Source of the DNA: an uncultured Eubacteriales bacterium
Lineage (GTDB): Bacteria; Bacillota; Clostridia; Oscillospirales; CAG-382
Length of the DNA: 64,000 nt
NCBI GenBank assembly: GCA_934502885.1
Contig: CAKSUT010000009.1
Span: 62,001-126,000 of the forward strand
Direction of reading: 5' to 3'
Shown here: positions 1 through 8,577 of the stretch, one piece after another
How the letters are laid out: every line of letters begins with the position of its first letter
How positions within the stretch are numbered: the first letter of the stretch is position 1
Notes under the pieces: model-generated
Databases searched by the model: none
What the model was told of the DNA's origin: nothing
What the model saw: the letters and a program-made list of their open reading frames with translations, nothing else
Position numbers and translations under genes: made by a program

Positions 1-1498
1 TTGGGTAAACTCCGGCAAACCATATGTGATTGAGCTCCGTGCCGTTCTCGGCGAAGCGTCCGGTCTGTGCGGTGGCGGTCTTGCCGCCGGCGGCAAGGCG
101 TGACGGTGCGGCTTTCTTTCCGGTGCCGTTTTCCACGCACGCACGCAGAAGAACGCGCATTTTTTCGACGGTCGCTTCGGAGAGTACGGTCTCGCCGCTC
201 TCGCTTTCGGAAATATCGGAGATGCCGCTTCTGCCGTCGTAAAAACCGAGTACCGCACGAAGCCGCACACACTTTCCGGTCGCCGCACAGAGCATCATTC
301 TCGCCGCTTCGACGGGAGTCACGAGTACGTCGCCCTGACCTATCACGCAGTTTGCGACCATCGACGGCGGATAGTGTCCCTCTCTCGGCAGACTCCCGGT
401 GCATTCTCCGACTCCGTAAAGCACCTTGTCACGCCCTATTCCGAGCTTTTCCGCAGCGTCGAATACGCTGTCGAGTCCTATCTCGAGTCCGAGCTTTATA
501 AAGTAGCAGTTGCAGGAGTCGGCGAACGCCTCGGTCATGGTAAGCTCACCGTGTCCCGTGCGCCTGTGGCAGCAGTGCCGCACTTTGCCGAACTCCACAT
601 ATCCCTCGCAGTCGTAAACCTTGTCGAAGTAGGCGATATCCCTCTCGAGAGCCGCCGCAGCAACCGCCGTTTTGAACATCGACCCCGGCGCAAAGCCGCA
701 GAGCGCACGGTTCACAAACTCCCCCTTTTCAGAGCCGAGAAGCGACGCAATGTCCTCCGCCTTGTAGGTCGGACGGGACGTACACGCAAGTATTTCGCCG
801 CCGCTGTTCACGACAACAACCGCTCCGCTCGGTATAAGTGCGTCCGCTGTTTTCTCGACGCTCTCCTGAAGAGGATGAGACAGCGTCGTCACAACCCCGG
901 ATACCGCTGAGAAGCCGTCGTCGAACACCTTTACCTCGCTTCCCGGCAGAATCCCTCCCCCGGCGTCGGCAAGATAGTTCGCCGAAAGTCTGCCGGAAAG
1001 GTCGGAGGTTGCCGAAAGCCTGTCGTCGAAGTACTTCTTCATGCCGCAGATGCCGCCGTCCTCATTTGCGTAGCCGAGAAGGTGTATCGCCTCGCTTGTC
1101 TTGCCGCCGTAAAAGGGAAACGACTTTGCAAAAACCGACGTCACCGCACAGTGCGTTGTTACGGTAAAGGGTTTGCCTCGGCGGATTTCCGCACGTATTT
1201 CAGACGTTGCAGTGTCCGTAAATTCCGAAAGAGCCTCGGCGGCATTCACATCGTCCCTGCAGAGAGACGGCGTAACGACGGTTACGTACTTTACTCCCTC
1301 CGTGCCGAGAGGTTCAAGGTCTCTTGAAAGTATATATCCTCGCCTTGAAGCAAGCTCCGTTCTTCGAGAGTACTGCCCCGAAAGCACCGCCGCACCGTCG
1401 TCTCCGCCCGAAGAGAGCGTGTATAGCCTCGCCGTTATCGTGCCGAACATGAAAAGCACCGCAAGATAAAGTGCGGCGACACGTTTTTCTCCGTTCAC
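1..1498 (-). CDS. Class B penicillin-binding protein (transpeptidase), 3' end cut off by window
   Basis: Peptidoglycan transpeptidase of the PBP2/FtsI/SpoVD type, membrane anchored and acting outside the cell. About 499 codons are visible and the C-terminus lies beyond the left edge. Seen: an N-terminal hydrophobic segment right after the start (AALYLAVLFMFGTITA), then the three penicillin-binding motifs in order: APGSMFKT (catalytic Ser of SxxK), DSCNCYF (SxN), and GGKTATAQTG (the KTG box, here KTA). The GTG at 1496-1498 is chosen as start because GGGGTG lies 6 nt upstream (1505-1510) and it precedes the membrane segment; the next ATG falls inside that segment. It is divergent from mnmM. Which PBP subtype it is cannot be settled without the missing end. 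Confidence 0.88.
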   Translation of the reverse strand, partial: MNGEKRVAALYLAVLFMFGTITARLYTLSSGGDDGAAVLSGQYSRRTELASRRGYILSRDLEPLGTEGVKYVTVVTPSLCRDDVNAAEALSEFTDTATSEIRAEIRRGKPFTVTTHCAVTSVFAKSFPFYGGKTSEAIHLLGYANEDGGICGMKKYFDDRLSATSDLSGRLSANYLADAGGGILPGSEVKVFDDGFSAVSGVVTTLSHPLQESVEKTADALIPSGAVVVVNSGGEILACTSRPTYKAEDIASLLGSEKGEFVNRALCGFAPGSMFKTAVAAAALERDIAYFDKVYDCEGYVEFGKVRHCCHRRTGHGELTMTEAFADSCNCYFIKLGLEIGLDSVFDAAEKLGIGRDKVLYGVGECTGSLPREGHYPPSMVANCVIGQGDVLVTPVEAARMMLCAATGKCVRLRAVLGFYDGRSGISDISESESGETVLSEATVEKMRVLLRACVENGTGKKAAPSRLAAGGKTATAQTGRFAENGTELNHIWFAGVYP

Positions 1499-1567
1499 TT
1501 TTTTCACCCCGTTTTGCCGTTTGCGCCTATTTTCTCCCAAAATTATTAAACCATTCAAAAAAATCTG

Positions 1568-1596
1568 TCGATGTATTCATTTTAATGCGGTATAAT
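1568..1596 (+). promoter_or_regulatory. Probable sigma-A promoter for mnmM operon
   Basis: A perfect TATAAT (1591-1596) sits 44 nt before the mnmM ATG in an AT-rich gap. The matching -35 at 17 bp spacing (TCGATG, 1568-1573) is weak, so confidence is moderate. Confidence 0.5.
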
Positions 1597-1639
1597 ATGA
1601 TGTCAATTTTTATCTTTATCAACGAAAGCGGCTGAAACT

Positions 1640-2191
1640 ATGTTTTCACTTCTTGATACGGCAAAATCCTTTATCGAGGGCGCGATAAAGCCCGACAGCG
1701 TCGTCGCCGACTTCACCATGGGCAACGGTCACGACACCGAATACCTTTGCTCCAAGGTGCCTGATGGCAAGGTGTATGCGTTTGACATACAGGAGAGTGC
1801 GGTGGAGAACACAAGAAAAAGACTCGCCGACGGAGGCTTCGCCAACGCGGTCCTCATTCACGACAGCCACGCAAAGTGCCGTGAGTACATCAAAGAGCCG
1901 ATTGCCGCCGGTATGTTCAATCTCGGCAGACTCCCCGGCGGAGACCACTCAATTCACACCATGCGCCCGAGTACGCTTGAAGCGGTAAAAGGAGCGATAG
2001 ACCTTCTCATTCCCGGCGGAAGCATCGTTATTTCGGTATACCCCGGTCACGAAGAGGGCAGACTCGAGGGTGAAATGCTCCTCGAGGAACTCGGAAAGCT
2101 CGACAGGTTTCACTATTGCGTCGTGCATTTCCACATCGTAAACTCCGCCGACGCACCGTTTATCATCTCCGTGGAGAAGTACGACAAATGA
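1640..2191 (+). CDS. mnmM: tRNA U34 (mnm5s2U-type) methyltransferase, YtqB/MnmM family
   Basis: A 183-residue class I SAM-dependent methyltransferase. The family member characterised in Bacillus (YtqB, renamed MnmM) makes the last methyl transfer to 5-aminomethyl-2-thiouridine at tRNA position 34. Seen: motif I as VVADFTMGNGHDTEYL (about residues 22-37), FDIQ acidic motif II, and the family-typical FNLGRLPGGDHSI stretch (about 94-106). Length equals the usual family length. Its stop overlaps the next start as ATGA, so the two are co-translated. Function is from family knowledge. Confidence 0.85.
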   Translation: MFSLLDTAKSFIEGAIKPDSVVADFTMGNGHDTEYLCSKVPDGKVYAFDIQESAVENTRKRLADGGFANAVLIHDSHAKCREYIKEPIAAGMFNLGRLPGGDHSIHTMRPSTLEAVKGAIDLLIPGGSIVISVYPGHEEGRLEGEMLLEELGKLDRFHYCVVHFHIVNSADAPFIISVEKYDK

Positions 2192-3105
2192 CAAAGGACG
2201 AATCGCTGAAAGCCGCCGCCGTCATAGCACGTGCGATAGCGGAGGGAAAATCGACGGTCGAATACGGCGCAAAAGCGATAAAGAAAGCAAAGCAGACCTA
2301 CAGTGAGGATAAGCTTGCAGAGCTTTGTGCCGACGGCTACATCGACCCCGATGACAAGCACGGCTTCGAGAAGTTTTACACCGTCAAGAGCTTCTTTGAC
2401 AAAATCAACCTCTGGGAGTACGCCGACGAGGACTACATCAAGAGGCTTTTCGCCGAAGCACGGCGTTTCGATACGGCAAGGTTCAACGCAGACCCGTATA
2501 TGAAGTGCGTGAAGTGCGGCGAGGTAAAGGTGGGAAAGTTTCTTCTCACCAACGCACACTACGACGCAGGCGAGTTTTTTCAGTACGATATGCCGAACCT
2601 CGACGGCGAGGTCGTCGTGCCGAAGATAGGCTACTTTGACGGCAGAGTGAGCTTTCTCAGTATATATGAAGGAAATATGCCGTGGATGAGCGTCTGCCCG
2701 TCGGAAATAAACTCCATGAGGGAGCAGATGGACGCCGCACACGGAAAGGTTCTCGTTCTCGGACTCGGACTCGGATATTACCCGTTCGTCGTCTCGGCAA
2801 AGGAGAACGTGTCGGAGATAACGATAGTCGAGCTCAGCGACACCATAGCCGATATATTTGAAAAGCACCTTCTTCCGCAGTTTCCGCATAAGGATAAAAT
2901 AAAGGTCGTCCGCGCCGACGCTTTCGATTACCTCGAAACGCTTCGCGGCGGCGAATACGACTTCTGCTTTGCGGATATATGGGAGGGACTTCACGACGGC
3001 GTGCCGCTTTACCTGCGTATAAGAGAGTATGAAAAGAGACTGCCCGAGACCGAGTTTACCTATTGGATCGAGAAAGAAATGAAAGCCGATATCGGGAGCC
3101 GATAA
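2188..3105 (+). CDS. Spermidine-synthase-like SAM-fold protein of unknown function
   Basis: A 305-residue protein. The ATG at 2188 overlaps the mnmM stop (ATGA), which decides the start over an in-frame upstream ATG at 2116. The N-terminal 170 residues are not recognised; they include a Cys pair in KCVKCGEVKVG. The C-terminal half has a Rossmann methyltransferase/polyamine-synthase fold: glycine-rich VLVLGLGLGYYPF, acidic VELSD, RADAFDYL and DFCFADIWEG. The key polyamine-synthase Asp pattern is not obvious, so no substrate is proposed. Coupling with a tRNA methyltransferase and ftsY suggests a translation or housekeeping role, which is inference only. Confidence 0.7.
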   Translation: MTKDESLKAAAVIARAIAEGKSTVEYGAKAIKKAKQTYSEDKLAELCADGYIDPDDKHGFEKFYTVKSFFDKINLWEYADEDYIKRLFAEARRFDTARFNADPYMKCVKCGEVKVGKFLLTNAHYDAGEFFQYDMPNLDGEVVVPKIGYFDGRVSFLSIYEGNMPWMSVCPSEINSMREQMDAAHGKVLVLGLGLGYYPFVVSAKENVSEITIVELSDTIADIFEKHLLPQFPHKDKIKVVRADAFDYLETLRGGEYDFCFADIWEGLHDGVPLYLRIREYEKRLPETEFTYWIEKEMKADIGSR

Positions 3106-3126
3106 TACAACGAAAGGAACATCACC

Positions 3127-4035
3127 ATGGGATTTTTTGAAAAGCTGAAAGCCGGACTTCAAAAGACAAAGGAGTCGATATTCAAACAGGTCAACGACAT
3201 TTTCAAGCACTTTGTCAAGGTGGACGAGGACATGCTCGAGGAGCTCGAGGAGGTGCTTATCGCCGCCGACGTCGGAATAGGTCCTGCCGAGGAGATAATC
3301 GAAAAGCTCCGCGACACTATAAAGGAACGCCGCATAAGCGAACCCTCCGAGGCAAAGGAGGCGCTCATGGAAATACTCCGCGAGATGATAGGCGAGGGCG
3401 AACCGCTGAAGCTCGAAACAAAGCCGTCGGTCGTTCTTGTTATCGGTGTAAACGGCGTCGGAAAAACGACGTCTGTCGCAAAAATCGCAAACTGCCTCAA
3501 AAACGACGGCAAAAAGGTCGTGCTTGCAGCGGCGGATACCTTCCGTGCGGCGGCGATAGACCAGCTCGAAATATGGGGCGAAAGAGCCGGCATTCCCGTT
3601 ATCAAGCACACCGAGGGAAGCGACCCGGCGGCGGTGGTTTTCGATGCCGTTGCGGCGGCAAAGTCGCAGAATGCGGACGTACTCATCATCGATACCGCCG
3701 GCAGACTCCACAACAAGAAGAACCTCATGAACGAGCTTGCCAAAATAGGCAGAGTGATAGACCGTGAGCTTCCCGGCTGTTCAAAGGAAACGCTTCTCGT
3801 CCTCGACGCCGTCACCGGTCAGAACGCCGTAAATCAGGCGAAGGAGTTCAAGAGCGCAACCGACATCACGGGCATCGTCCTCACAAAGCTTGACGGCACG
3901 GCAAAGGGCGGTATCGTCATCTCGATAAAAGAGGTTCTCGGCATTCCCGTGAAGTATATCGGCGTCGGCGAGAAGCTTGACGATTTGCAGGCGTTCGACT
4001 CTGCGGACTTCGTAAACGCACTTTTTGAAGAGTAA
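3127..4035 (+). CDS. ftsY: Signal recognition particle receptor FtsY
   Basis: SRP-family GTPase that docks ribosome-SRP complexes at the membrane for co-translational insertion. Seen: an N-domain four-helix bundle with KQVNDIF and EELEEVLIAADVG, G1 loop GVNGVGKTT (residues 107-115), DTFRAAA, G3 DTAGRLHNK, and G4 TKLDGTAKGG. The protein is 302 residues, the short form without the long acidic N-terminal A-domain of E. coli, as usual in Gram-positives. It follows the SAM-fold gene by 21 nt with AAAGGA upstream of ATG. Confidence 0.97.
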   Translation: MGFFEKLKAGLQKTKESIFKQVNDIFKHFVKVDEDMLEELEEVLIAADVGIGPAEEIIEKLRDTIKERRISEPSEAKEALMEILREMIGEGEPLKLETKPSVVLVIGVNGVGKTTSVAKIANCLKNDGKKVVLAAADTFRAAAIDQLEIWGERAGIPVIKHTEGSDPAAVVFDAVAAAKSQNADVLIIDTAGRLHNKKNLMNELAKIGRVIDRELPGCSKETLLVLDAVTGQNAVNQAKEFKSATDITGIVLTKLDGTAKGGIVISIKEVLGIPVKYIGVGEKLDDLQAFDSADFVNALFEE

Positions 4036-4302
4036 GACCGTGTGCGCTTAATCGAAAGCGAAGCCGTGTTAAGTTTCGGTCAAGCCTTGGGGCGGCTTGC
4101 GGTTTCCAAAGGCGGAGCCTTGGTCGCCGTCGCAACGGCGAAACACCTATGCCTTCAAAAAGCGCAGGAAAGGTGAATTTCCGAACGCAAGTGAGGAAAG
4201 AGGGAAACCCTCGCCGGGGGTTTCCTTTGGATTGAACTTGCCGACCGGGTGTACAGAAAAACAGGAACTCACGCATTTACTTACCCAACGGAGGACAAAA
4301 GC
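4036..4302 (+). repeat. Intergenic region with three hairpins, one shared with a dispersed repeat
   Basis: No credible gene. Hairpins seen: CAAGCC/GGCTTG (4081-4099), CGCCGT/ACGGCG (4125-4140) and GGAAACCC/GGGTTTCC (4203-4225) around loop TCGCCG. The last hairpin is nearly the same as hairpins at 14018-14041 and 14246-14267 upstream of the ammonium channel gene, with base-paired differences in the stem, so it is probably a member of the same repeat family. None is followed by a T-run, so a terminator role for ftsY is not clear. A GGAGG (4290-4294) belongs to rdgB. Confidence 0.55.
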
Positions 4303-4911
4303 ATGAAAATAATAGCCGCTACACACAATAAGAAAAAAGCCGCCGAGATGAAGCGCATTCTCTCGGATATCGGCATAACCGACGTAATGACCCTCGATGA
4401 AGCGGGCGTCACGGACGATGTTGAGGAAACCGGAACAACATTTGCCGAAAATGCGCTCATAAAAGCAAAGGCGGCGTACAAAGCGACGGGACTTCCGTCG
4501 GTCGCCGACGACTCGGGACTAATGGTGGACGTCCTCGGAGGCGCACCCGGAGTGTATTCCGCAAGATACGCAGGCACCGACGGCGAAAATGCCTCGGACG
4601 AGGCGAACCTCGATAAGCTTCTCGAAAACATGAAGGGCGTGCCGGACGGCGAGAGAACCGCAAGATTCGTTTCGGCAATAGCTTTCGTTGACGGAGTGCA
4701 TGAGGATATATGCGTTCTCGGAAAGGTCGAAGGCGTAATAACCGGCGAAAAGCGCGGAAACGGCGGCTTCGGTTACGACCCTGTGTTCTTCTACGCACCC
4801 TACGGACGCACCTTCGGAGAGCTTTCCGAAAACGAGAAGAACGGGATAAGCCACAGAGGTGCGGCACTCCGTGCGCTGAGAACAGTGCTTGAAAAAAGAA
4901 ACGACAACTGA
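4303..4911 (+). CDS. rdgB: Non-canonical purine NTP pyrophosphatase (RdgB/HAM1 family)
   Basis: Hydrolyses ITP, dITP and XTP to the monophosphates to keep deaminated purines out of nucleic acids. Seen: N-terminal nucleotide-binding ATHNKKKAAEMK, TGTTFAENALIKAKAA, the catalytic ADDSGL and GGFGYDPVF, plus SHRGAALR at the C-terminus, all in family order. 202 residues, normal length. The start at 4303 is set by GGAGG nine nt upstream; an in-frame ATG at 4249 has no such site. The neighbours yhbY and nadD make the usual Firmicutes housekeeping series. Confidence 0.95.
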   Translation: MKIIAATHNKKKAAEMKRILSDIGITDVMTLDEAGVTDDVEETGTTFAENALIKAKAAYKATGLPSVADDSGLMVDVLGGAPGVYSARYAGTDGENASDEANLDKLLENMKGVPDGERTARFVSAIAFVDGVHEDICVLGKVEGVITGEKRGNGGFGYDPVFFYAPYGRTFGELSENEKNGISHRGAALRALRTVLEKRNDN

Positions 4912-4926
4912 GATAGGAGAAAAACA

Positions 4927-5241
4927 ATGTCAGCAGAAAAACTTACATCCGGCGAAAGAGCGTACCTTCGCAGTCTTGCAAACCGTCTCGACGCCATATT
5001 TCAGATAGGCAAGGGCGGCATAAACGAAAGCTTCATTAACCAGATCGACGAAGCTCTCGAGGCAAGAGAACTCATCAAAATAGGACTTCTCGAGACCGCC
5101 GAGGAAACGCCGAAAGAAGCTGCGGAAATACTCTGCGGCGCAACCGGCGCACAGTCGGTGCAGATAATAGGAAGAAAGATTGTACTCTACCGTCAGGCGT
5201 CGAAAGAGGAAAAACGCAAGGTGGAGCTTCGCTCAAAATGA
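4927..5241 (+). CDS. yhbY: YhbY/CRM-domain RNA-binding protein
   Basis: A 104-residue single CRM (CRS1-YhbY) domain associated in other bacteria with pre-50S ribosomal particles. Seen: the GxxG-type loop in QIGKGGINESF and the following helix DEALEARELIKI. AGGAG lies 8 nt before ATG. Its stop overlaps the nadD start (ATGATG at 5238), a common arrangement in Firmicutes, so translation of the two is coupled. Confidence 0.93.
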   Translation: MSAEKLTSGERAYLRSLANRLDAIFQIGKGGINESFINQIDEALEARELIKIGLLETAEETPKEAAEILCGATGAQSVQIIGRKIVLYRQASKEEKRKVELRSK

Positions 5242-5879
5242 TGCGTGTCGGATTGTTCGGCGGCACGTTCGACCCGATACATAAGGGTCACATAAACGCC
5301 GCAAGAGAGTTTTACCGAAGAGCGAACCTCGATAAGCTCTACGTCATTCCGACGGGTATACCTCCCCATAAGCAGAGATTCGTCACTCCGGCGCACCACC
5401 GCATGAACATGGTGAACCTCGCCTTTGCCGACAGCGAAAAACACGGCATGAACGTCGAGGTGTCGGATATGGAAATCGTGCGTGAGGGAAAGAGCTATAC
5501 GTATCTCACCGTCGAGGAACTCGAAAAAAGGAACAAATGCGGCAGAATTTACGTCTATACGGGTACGGATATGTTCTGCACTCTCGAAGAATGGAAAAAT
5601 CCAGCGGAGCTGTTCGCTCTGTGCGTATTCGCCGCAGCACCCCGTGACGAGGGCGACGCATTGAAGCTTCGTTCCTTTGCCGAACGCTATGAGAAGCTCT
5701 ACGGCGCCGAGTGCATGGTGATGGACTTTACCCCCGTGGAAATGTCGTCAACCGAAATAAGGGATTTTTTGACGAAACACAGAAACGGGAATTATGACGA
5801 AACGGAAACTTTGTTAACAAATATTTACTTGACCGCACCTGTCGCAAAGTATATAATTGATAATGGACTGTACCTTTGA
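5238..5879 (+). CDS. nadD: Nicotinate-nucleotide adenylyltransferase
   Basis: Adenylates NaMN to deamido-NAD in NAD biosynthesis. Seen: GGTFDPIHKGH nucleotidyltransferase motif (residues 8-18, HxGH = HKGH) and the C-terminal SSTEIRD (ISSTxxR-type) motif. 213 residues. Two tandem ATG codons (5238, 5241) are possible starts; both overlap the yhbY stop, so the N-terminus is uncertain by one residue. It is followed by yqeK, its usual partner. Confidence 0.95.
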   Translation: MMRVGLFGGTFDPIHKGHINAAREFYRRANLDKLYVIPTGIPPHKQRFVTPAHHRMNMVNLAFADSEKHGMNVEVSDMEIVREGKSYTYLTVEELEKRNKCGRIYVYTGTDMFCTLEEWKNPAELFALCVFAAAPRDEGDALKLRSFAERYEKLYGAECMVMDFTPVEMSSTEIRDFLTKHRNGNYDETETLLTNIYLTAPVAKYIIDNGLYL

Positions 5880-5919
5880 CCGATAATCAGGGGCTTTCCG
5901 CAATTGAGGCTGTAATGCA

Positions 5920-6636
5920 ATGAATTTCATACCATACGAAAACGAAAAGCCGCTCACGCGCGGCGAATACGACAATATCCGCGAAACCGCCCTCGAGGGA
6001 ATAAGCCGCACACGTCGCGAACACATTCTCTCGGTTGAGAGAGAGGCGGTGATGATGTCGGAATTCCTTTTCCCTAAGCTCGGAATACCGGAGGAATACG
6101 TGTACGACATAAAAGCCGCGGCGATTCTTCACGATATAATGAAGGAAAGTGACTACGACTCACAGATCCGCGTCTGCGAAGAGGGAGGAGCAAAGCTTTC
6201 GGACGCCGACCGGGCGTCGCTTACGGTGCTTCATTCGTTCGCCGGAGCGTATGCTGCAAGGAAAAATTACGGAATAGGTCCGAGAGTGTTCGACGCAATT
6301 TTCAGACATACCGTCGGAGACGGAAACATGAGCGTCTTTGACAAGATTGTTTTTCTTGCGGATTATACCGAGCCCACAAGGTCCTATGAGGGATGCAGAC
6401 TTCTTCACGAGTATTTCGTTTCGCGGCTCGATTCGGTGAAAACGGGGGAGGACGCGCTTGCGCTTCTTGACGAATGCGTCGCAAGGTGCGCCGTCTCGAC
6501 TCTCGAAATGCTTGCGAAAAACCGATATGCGGTACACCCCAAGACCGTTGAGACGGTGGAGTCGGTTCTCGCGCTTCACAAGGGAGACCCGAGGTTTTCG
6601 GAGCTTGCCGAGAGATTTGCAAATGTAAGAAAGTAA
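5920..6636 (+). CDS. yqeK: HD-domain Ap4A hydrolase, YqeK family
   Basis: Family members are symmetrical diadenosine-tetraphosphate hydrolases. Seen: His35 in RREHILSVE, the HD pair His71-Asp72 in AILHDIMKE, LHSFAGAYAA, a downstream RHTVGDGNMSVFDKIVFLADYTEP and Asp-rich helix, matching the HD metal-site pattern. 238 residues, somewhat longer than the usual 190 because of about 30 extra N-terminal residues and a longer C-terminus. It lies 40 nt after nadD and before the LCP gene, which is the conserved nadD-yqeK-LCP-rsfS order. Confidence 0.92.
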   Translation: MNFIPYENEKPLTRGEYDNIRETALEGISRTRREHILSVEREAVMMSEFLFPKLGIPEEYVYDIKAAAILHDIMKESDYDSQIRVCEEGGAKLSDADRASLTVLHSFAGAYAARKNYGIGPRVFDAIFRHTVGDGNMSVFDKIVFLADYTEPTRSYEGCRLLHEYFVSRLDSVKTGEDALALLDECVARCAVSTLEMLAKNRYAVHPKTVETVESVLALHKGDPRFSELAERFANVRK

Positions 6637-6674
6637 TGCGGCGGCGACCGCAGTTTTGAAAGGAACTTACAGAG

Positions 6675-8108
6675 ATGAGTACGAATACAAATAATCTCAA
6701 GCAGAGAAGAAAAAGCAAGAATATCGCCATTTACACGGTAATAATAATACTTGCTATTGCGCTCAGCGTGAGCGGATACTTCGTCTTTTTCCACGAAATG
6801 GTTGTTGAGGGAATGACCCCGGCGCAGACCGACGTCAATAACTTCGTAAATCCTTCAAGCGGCGAGATAGGCGTCCGTGAGACGAAAAGCGGCATCAAGA
6901 TAGATACGAAGATTAACCTTGACGACGTAATGAAGTCCATCGACGTCTCCTCTCCCGACGCACGAAAGGAAGGCTTTTACAATTTTCTCGTCGTAGGACG
7001 CGACAAGGCGGGACTCAACACCGACGTTATCATGGTCGTTTCGTTCGATATGGAGAACAACAAGGCGGCAATCGTGCAGATTCCTCGCGATACCTACATC
7101 GAAGCAAGTCCCCTTTCCGGAAACAAGAAAATTAACGCTGTGTTCTCGACGGGATATTCGAGCGTAAGACGTGCCGGCGGTACTGCGGACGAGTGTGTTG
7201 AGGGCGGCATGACAGCTCTCTCGGACGCGCTTTTCGGTTCTTTCGGTATTGTTATAGACAGATATGTACACGTAAATATCCAGGGCTTCCGCGAGATAGT
7301 TGACGCCATAGGCGGCGTCGAGGTCACGGTTCAGCAGGATATGAACTACAGCGATCCCGAACAGGGACTTTCCATAAACCTCAAAGCAGGTACTCAGACT
7401 CTAAACGGCGCGCAGGCGGAGGGCTTTGTAAGATTCCGCTACGGCTACGTAAACGCCGACCTCGGACGTATGGAAGCACAGAAGATTTTTATGTCCGCAC
7501 TTATGAAGAAGCTTCTCAGCCCGTCAACCGTGTCGAAGCTCCCGAAGCTTGTGTCGGTTGTAAGCGAGAACACCGTAACCGATATTTCCGTTGCCGATAT
7601 GACCACTTTCGCAACGGCAGCTCTCAAACTTGACCTCAGCTCGATATCGATGTTCACCATGCAGGGACAGGCGACGTACTACAACAAGGTTTCCTACGTC
7701 TCCATGTACCCCAAGGCAAACCTTAAGCTTGTAAACGATCACTTCAACGTGTTCAAGAGTCCTATCACGATAGACGACATAAAGATAAAGCTTCTCGTCG
7801 ATGAACCCGACGGCTACACCATAGAGGAAACGACCGCCGACGATATCGCGAACGAACCGCCGCACCTGAGCTTTGTGGGCGGCAAAAAAGGCGGCTCAAC
7901 CACAGCACCGGTCGAAGAATCTCCGGTGCGGACGGAACAGCCCGAAACACCCTCTGCCGAGACCGAGAACCCCGTCGATATTGAAGTGACTCCCGAACCG
8001 GACGGTGCGGAGAATACGGAGGTCACGGGAGAACCGGCAGTGTCGGACGAGGGAAGCGGCGGAGAAGGCGTTTCGGTTGAGACCGAGAGCGGCGATACGG
8101 CAGGATAA
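6675..8108 (+). CDS. LytR-CpsA-Psr (LCP) family cell-wall glycopolymer ligase
   Basis: LCP enzymes transfer lipid-linked wall teichoic acid or capsular polymer onto peptidoglycan outside the cell. Seen: one membrane anchor near residues 17-38, then the LCP domain with FLVVGRDKAGLNTDVIMVVSF split around the conserved Asp and Arg, IPRDTYIEA, KINAVFSTG, VHVNIQGFREIVDAIGGVEV and FVRFRYGYVNADLGRMEAQ. After about residue 390 comes a low-complexity tail rich in Glu, Pro, Thr and Ser, probably disordered in the wall. 477 residues. AAAGGA lies upstream of the ATG. Confidence 0.93.
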   Translation: MSTNTNNLKQRRKSKNIAIYTVIIILAIALSVSGYFVFFHEMVVEGMTPAQTDVNNFVNPSSGEIGVRETKSGIKIDTKINLDDVMKSIDVSSPDARKEGFYNFLVVGRDKAGLNTDVIMVVSFDMENNKAAIVQIPRDTYIEASPLSGNKKINAVFSTGYSSVRRAGGTADECVEGGMTALSDALFGSFGIVIDRYVHVNIQGFREIVDAIGGVEVTVQQDMNYSDPEQGLSINLKAGTQTLNGAQAEGFVRFRYGYVNADLGRMEAQKIFMSALMKKLLSPSTVSKLPKLVSVVSENTVTDISVADMTTFATAALKLDLSSISMFTMQGQATYYNKVSYVSMYPKANLKLVNDHFNVFKSPITIDDIKIKLLVDEPDGYTIEETTADDIANEPPHLSFVGGKKGGSTTAPVEESPVRTEQPETPSAETENPVDIEVTPEPDGAENTEVTGEPAVSDEGSGGEGVSVETESGDTAG

Positions 8109-8126
8109 CAATACGGAGGAATATAT

Positions 8127-8543
8127 ATGACTGAAAACGAAAACAAGAACGTGAATATATCCGAAGAAGAGTCCGCGGCTCTTGCGGACGCGAAGAAAAT
8201 CGCACTTGCGGCGGCGCACGTACTCGACACGAAAAAGGCGCGTGATATAAAGATACTCTGCATAAACGAAAAGACGATAATCGCCGACTATTTCGTTATC
8301 GCCATGGGTACGTCCACAACGCAGGTAAATTCTCTTGCAGGCGAGGTGGAGTATAAGCTCGGCGAGGATCTCGGCATTCACCCCTCGAGAACCGAGGGAG
8401 AGGGAAGCGGAACGTGGGTGCTTCTCGACTACAACAGCGTTATTGTCCACGTGTTCGGCAGAGAGGCGAGAGAATTCTACAAGCTCGATAAGCTCTGGGC
8501 AGACGCAGAGGAAGTGCCGTTTGACGCTTCTCCCGAGGAATAA
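8127..8543 (+). CDS. rsfS: Ribosome silencing factor RsfS
   Basis: RsfS binds ribosomal protein L14 and blocks subunit joining when nutrients are short. Seen: AAHVLDTKKARDIKILCI, the DYFVIAMGTSTTQVNSLA core, EGEGSGTWVLLDYNSVIVHVF in pieces, and the REFYKLDKLWADA C-terminal motif. 138 residues. CGGAGGAAT lies 7 nt before ATG. It is 18 nt from the LCP gene. Confidence 0.96.
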   Translation: MTENENKNVNISEEESAALADAKKIALAAAHVLDTKKARDIKILCINEKTIIADYFVIAMGTSTTQVNSLAGEVEYKLGEDLGIHPSRTEGEGSGTWVLLDYNSVIVHVFGREAREFYKLDKLWADAEEVPFDASPEE

Positions 8544-8577
8544 TTCAGTAATTTATTGTTGAAAGGATCTGTCGAAA

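Noticed and set aside
2113..3711. 532-codon minus-strand frame over ftsY and its upstream gene
   Set aside because: Shadow of two well-supported plus-strand genes.
8544..8577. T-box for leuS
   Set aside because: The gap after rsfS is 34 nt and shows no T-box or stem I elements.
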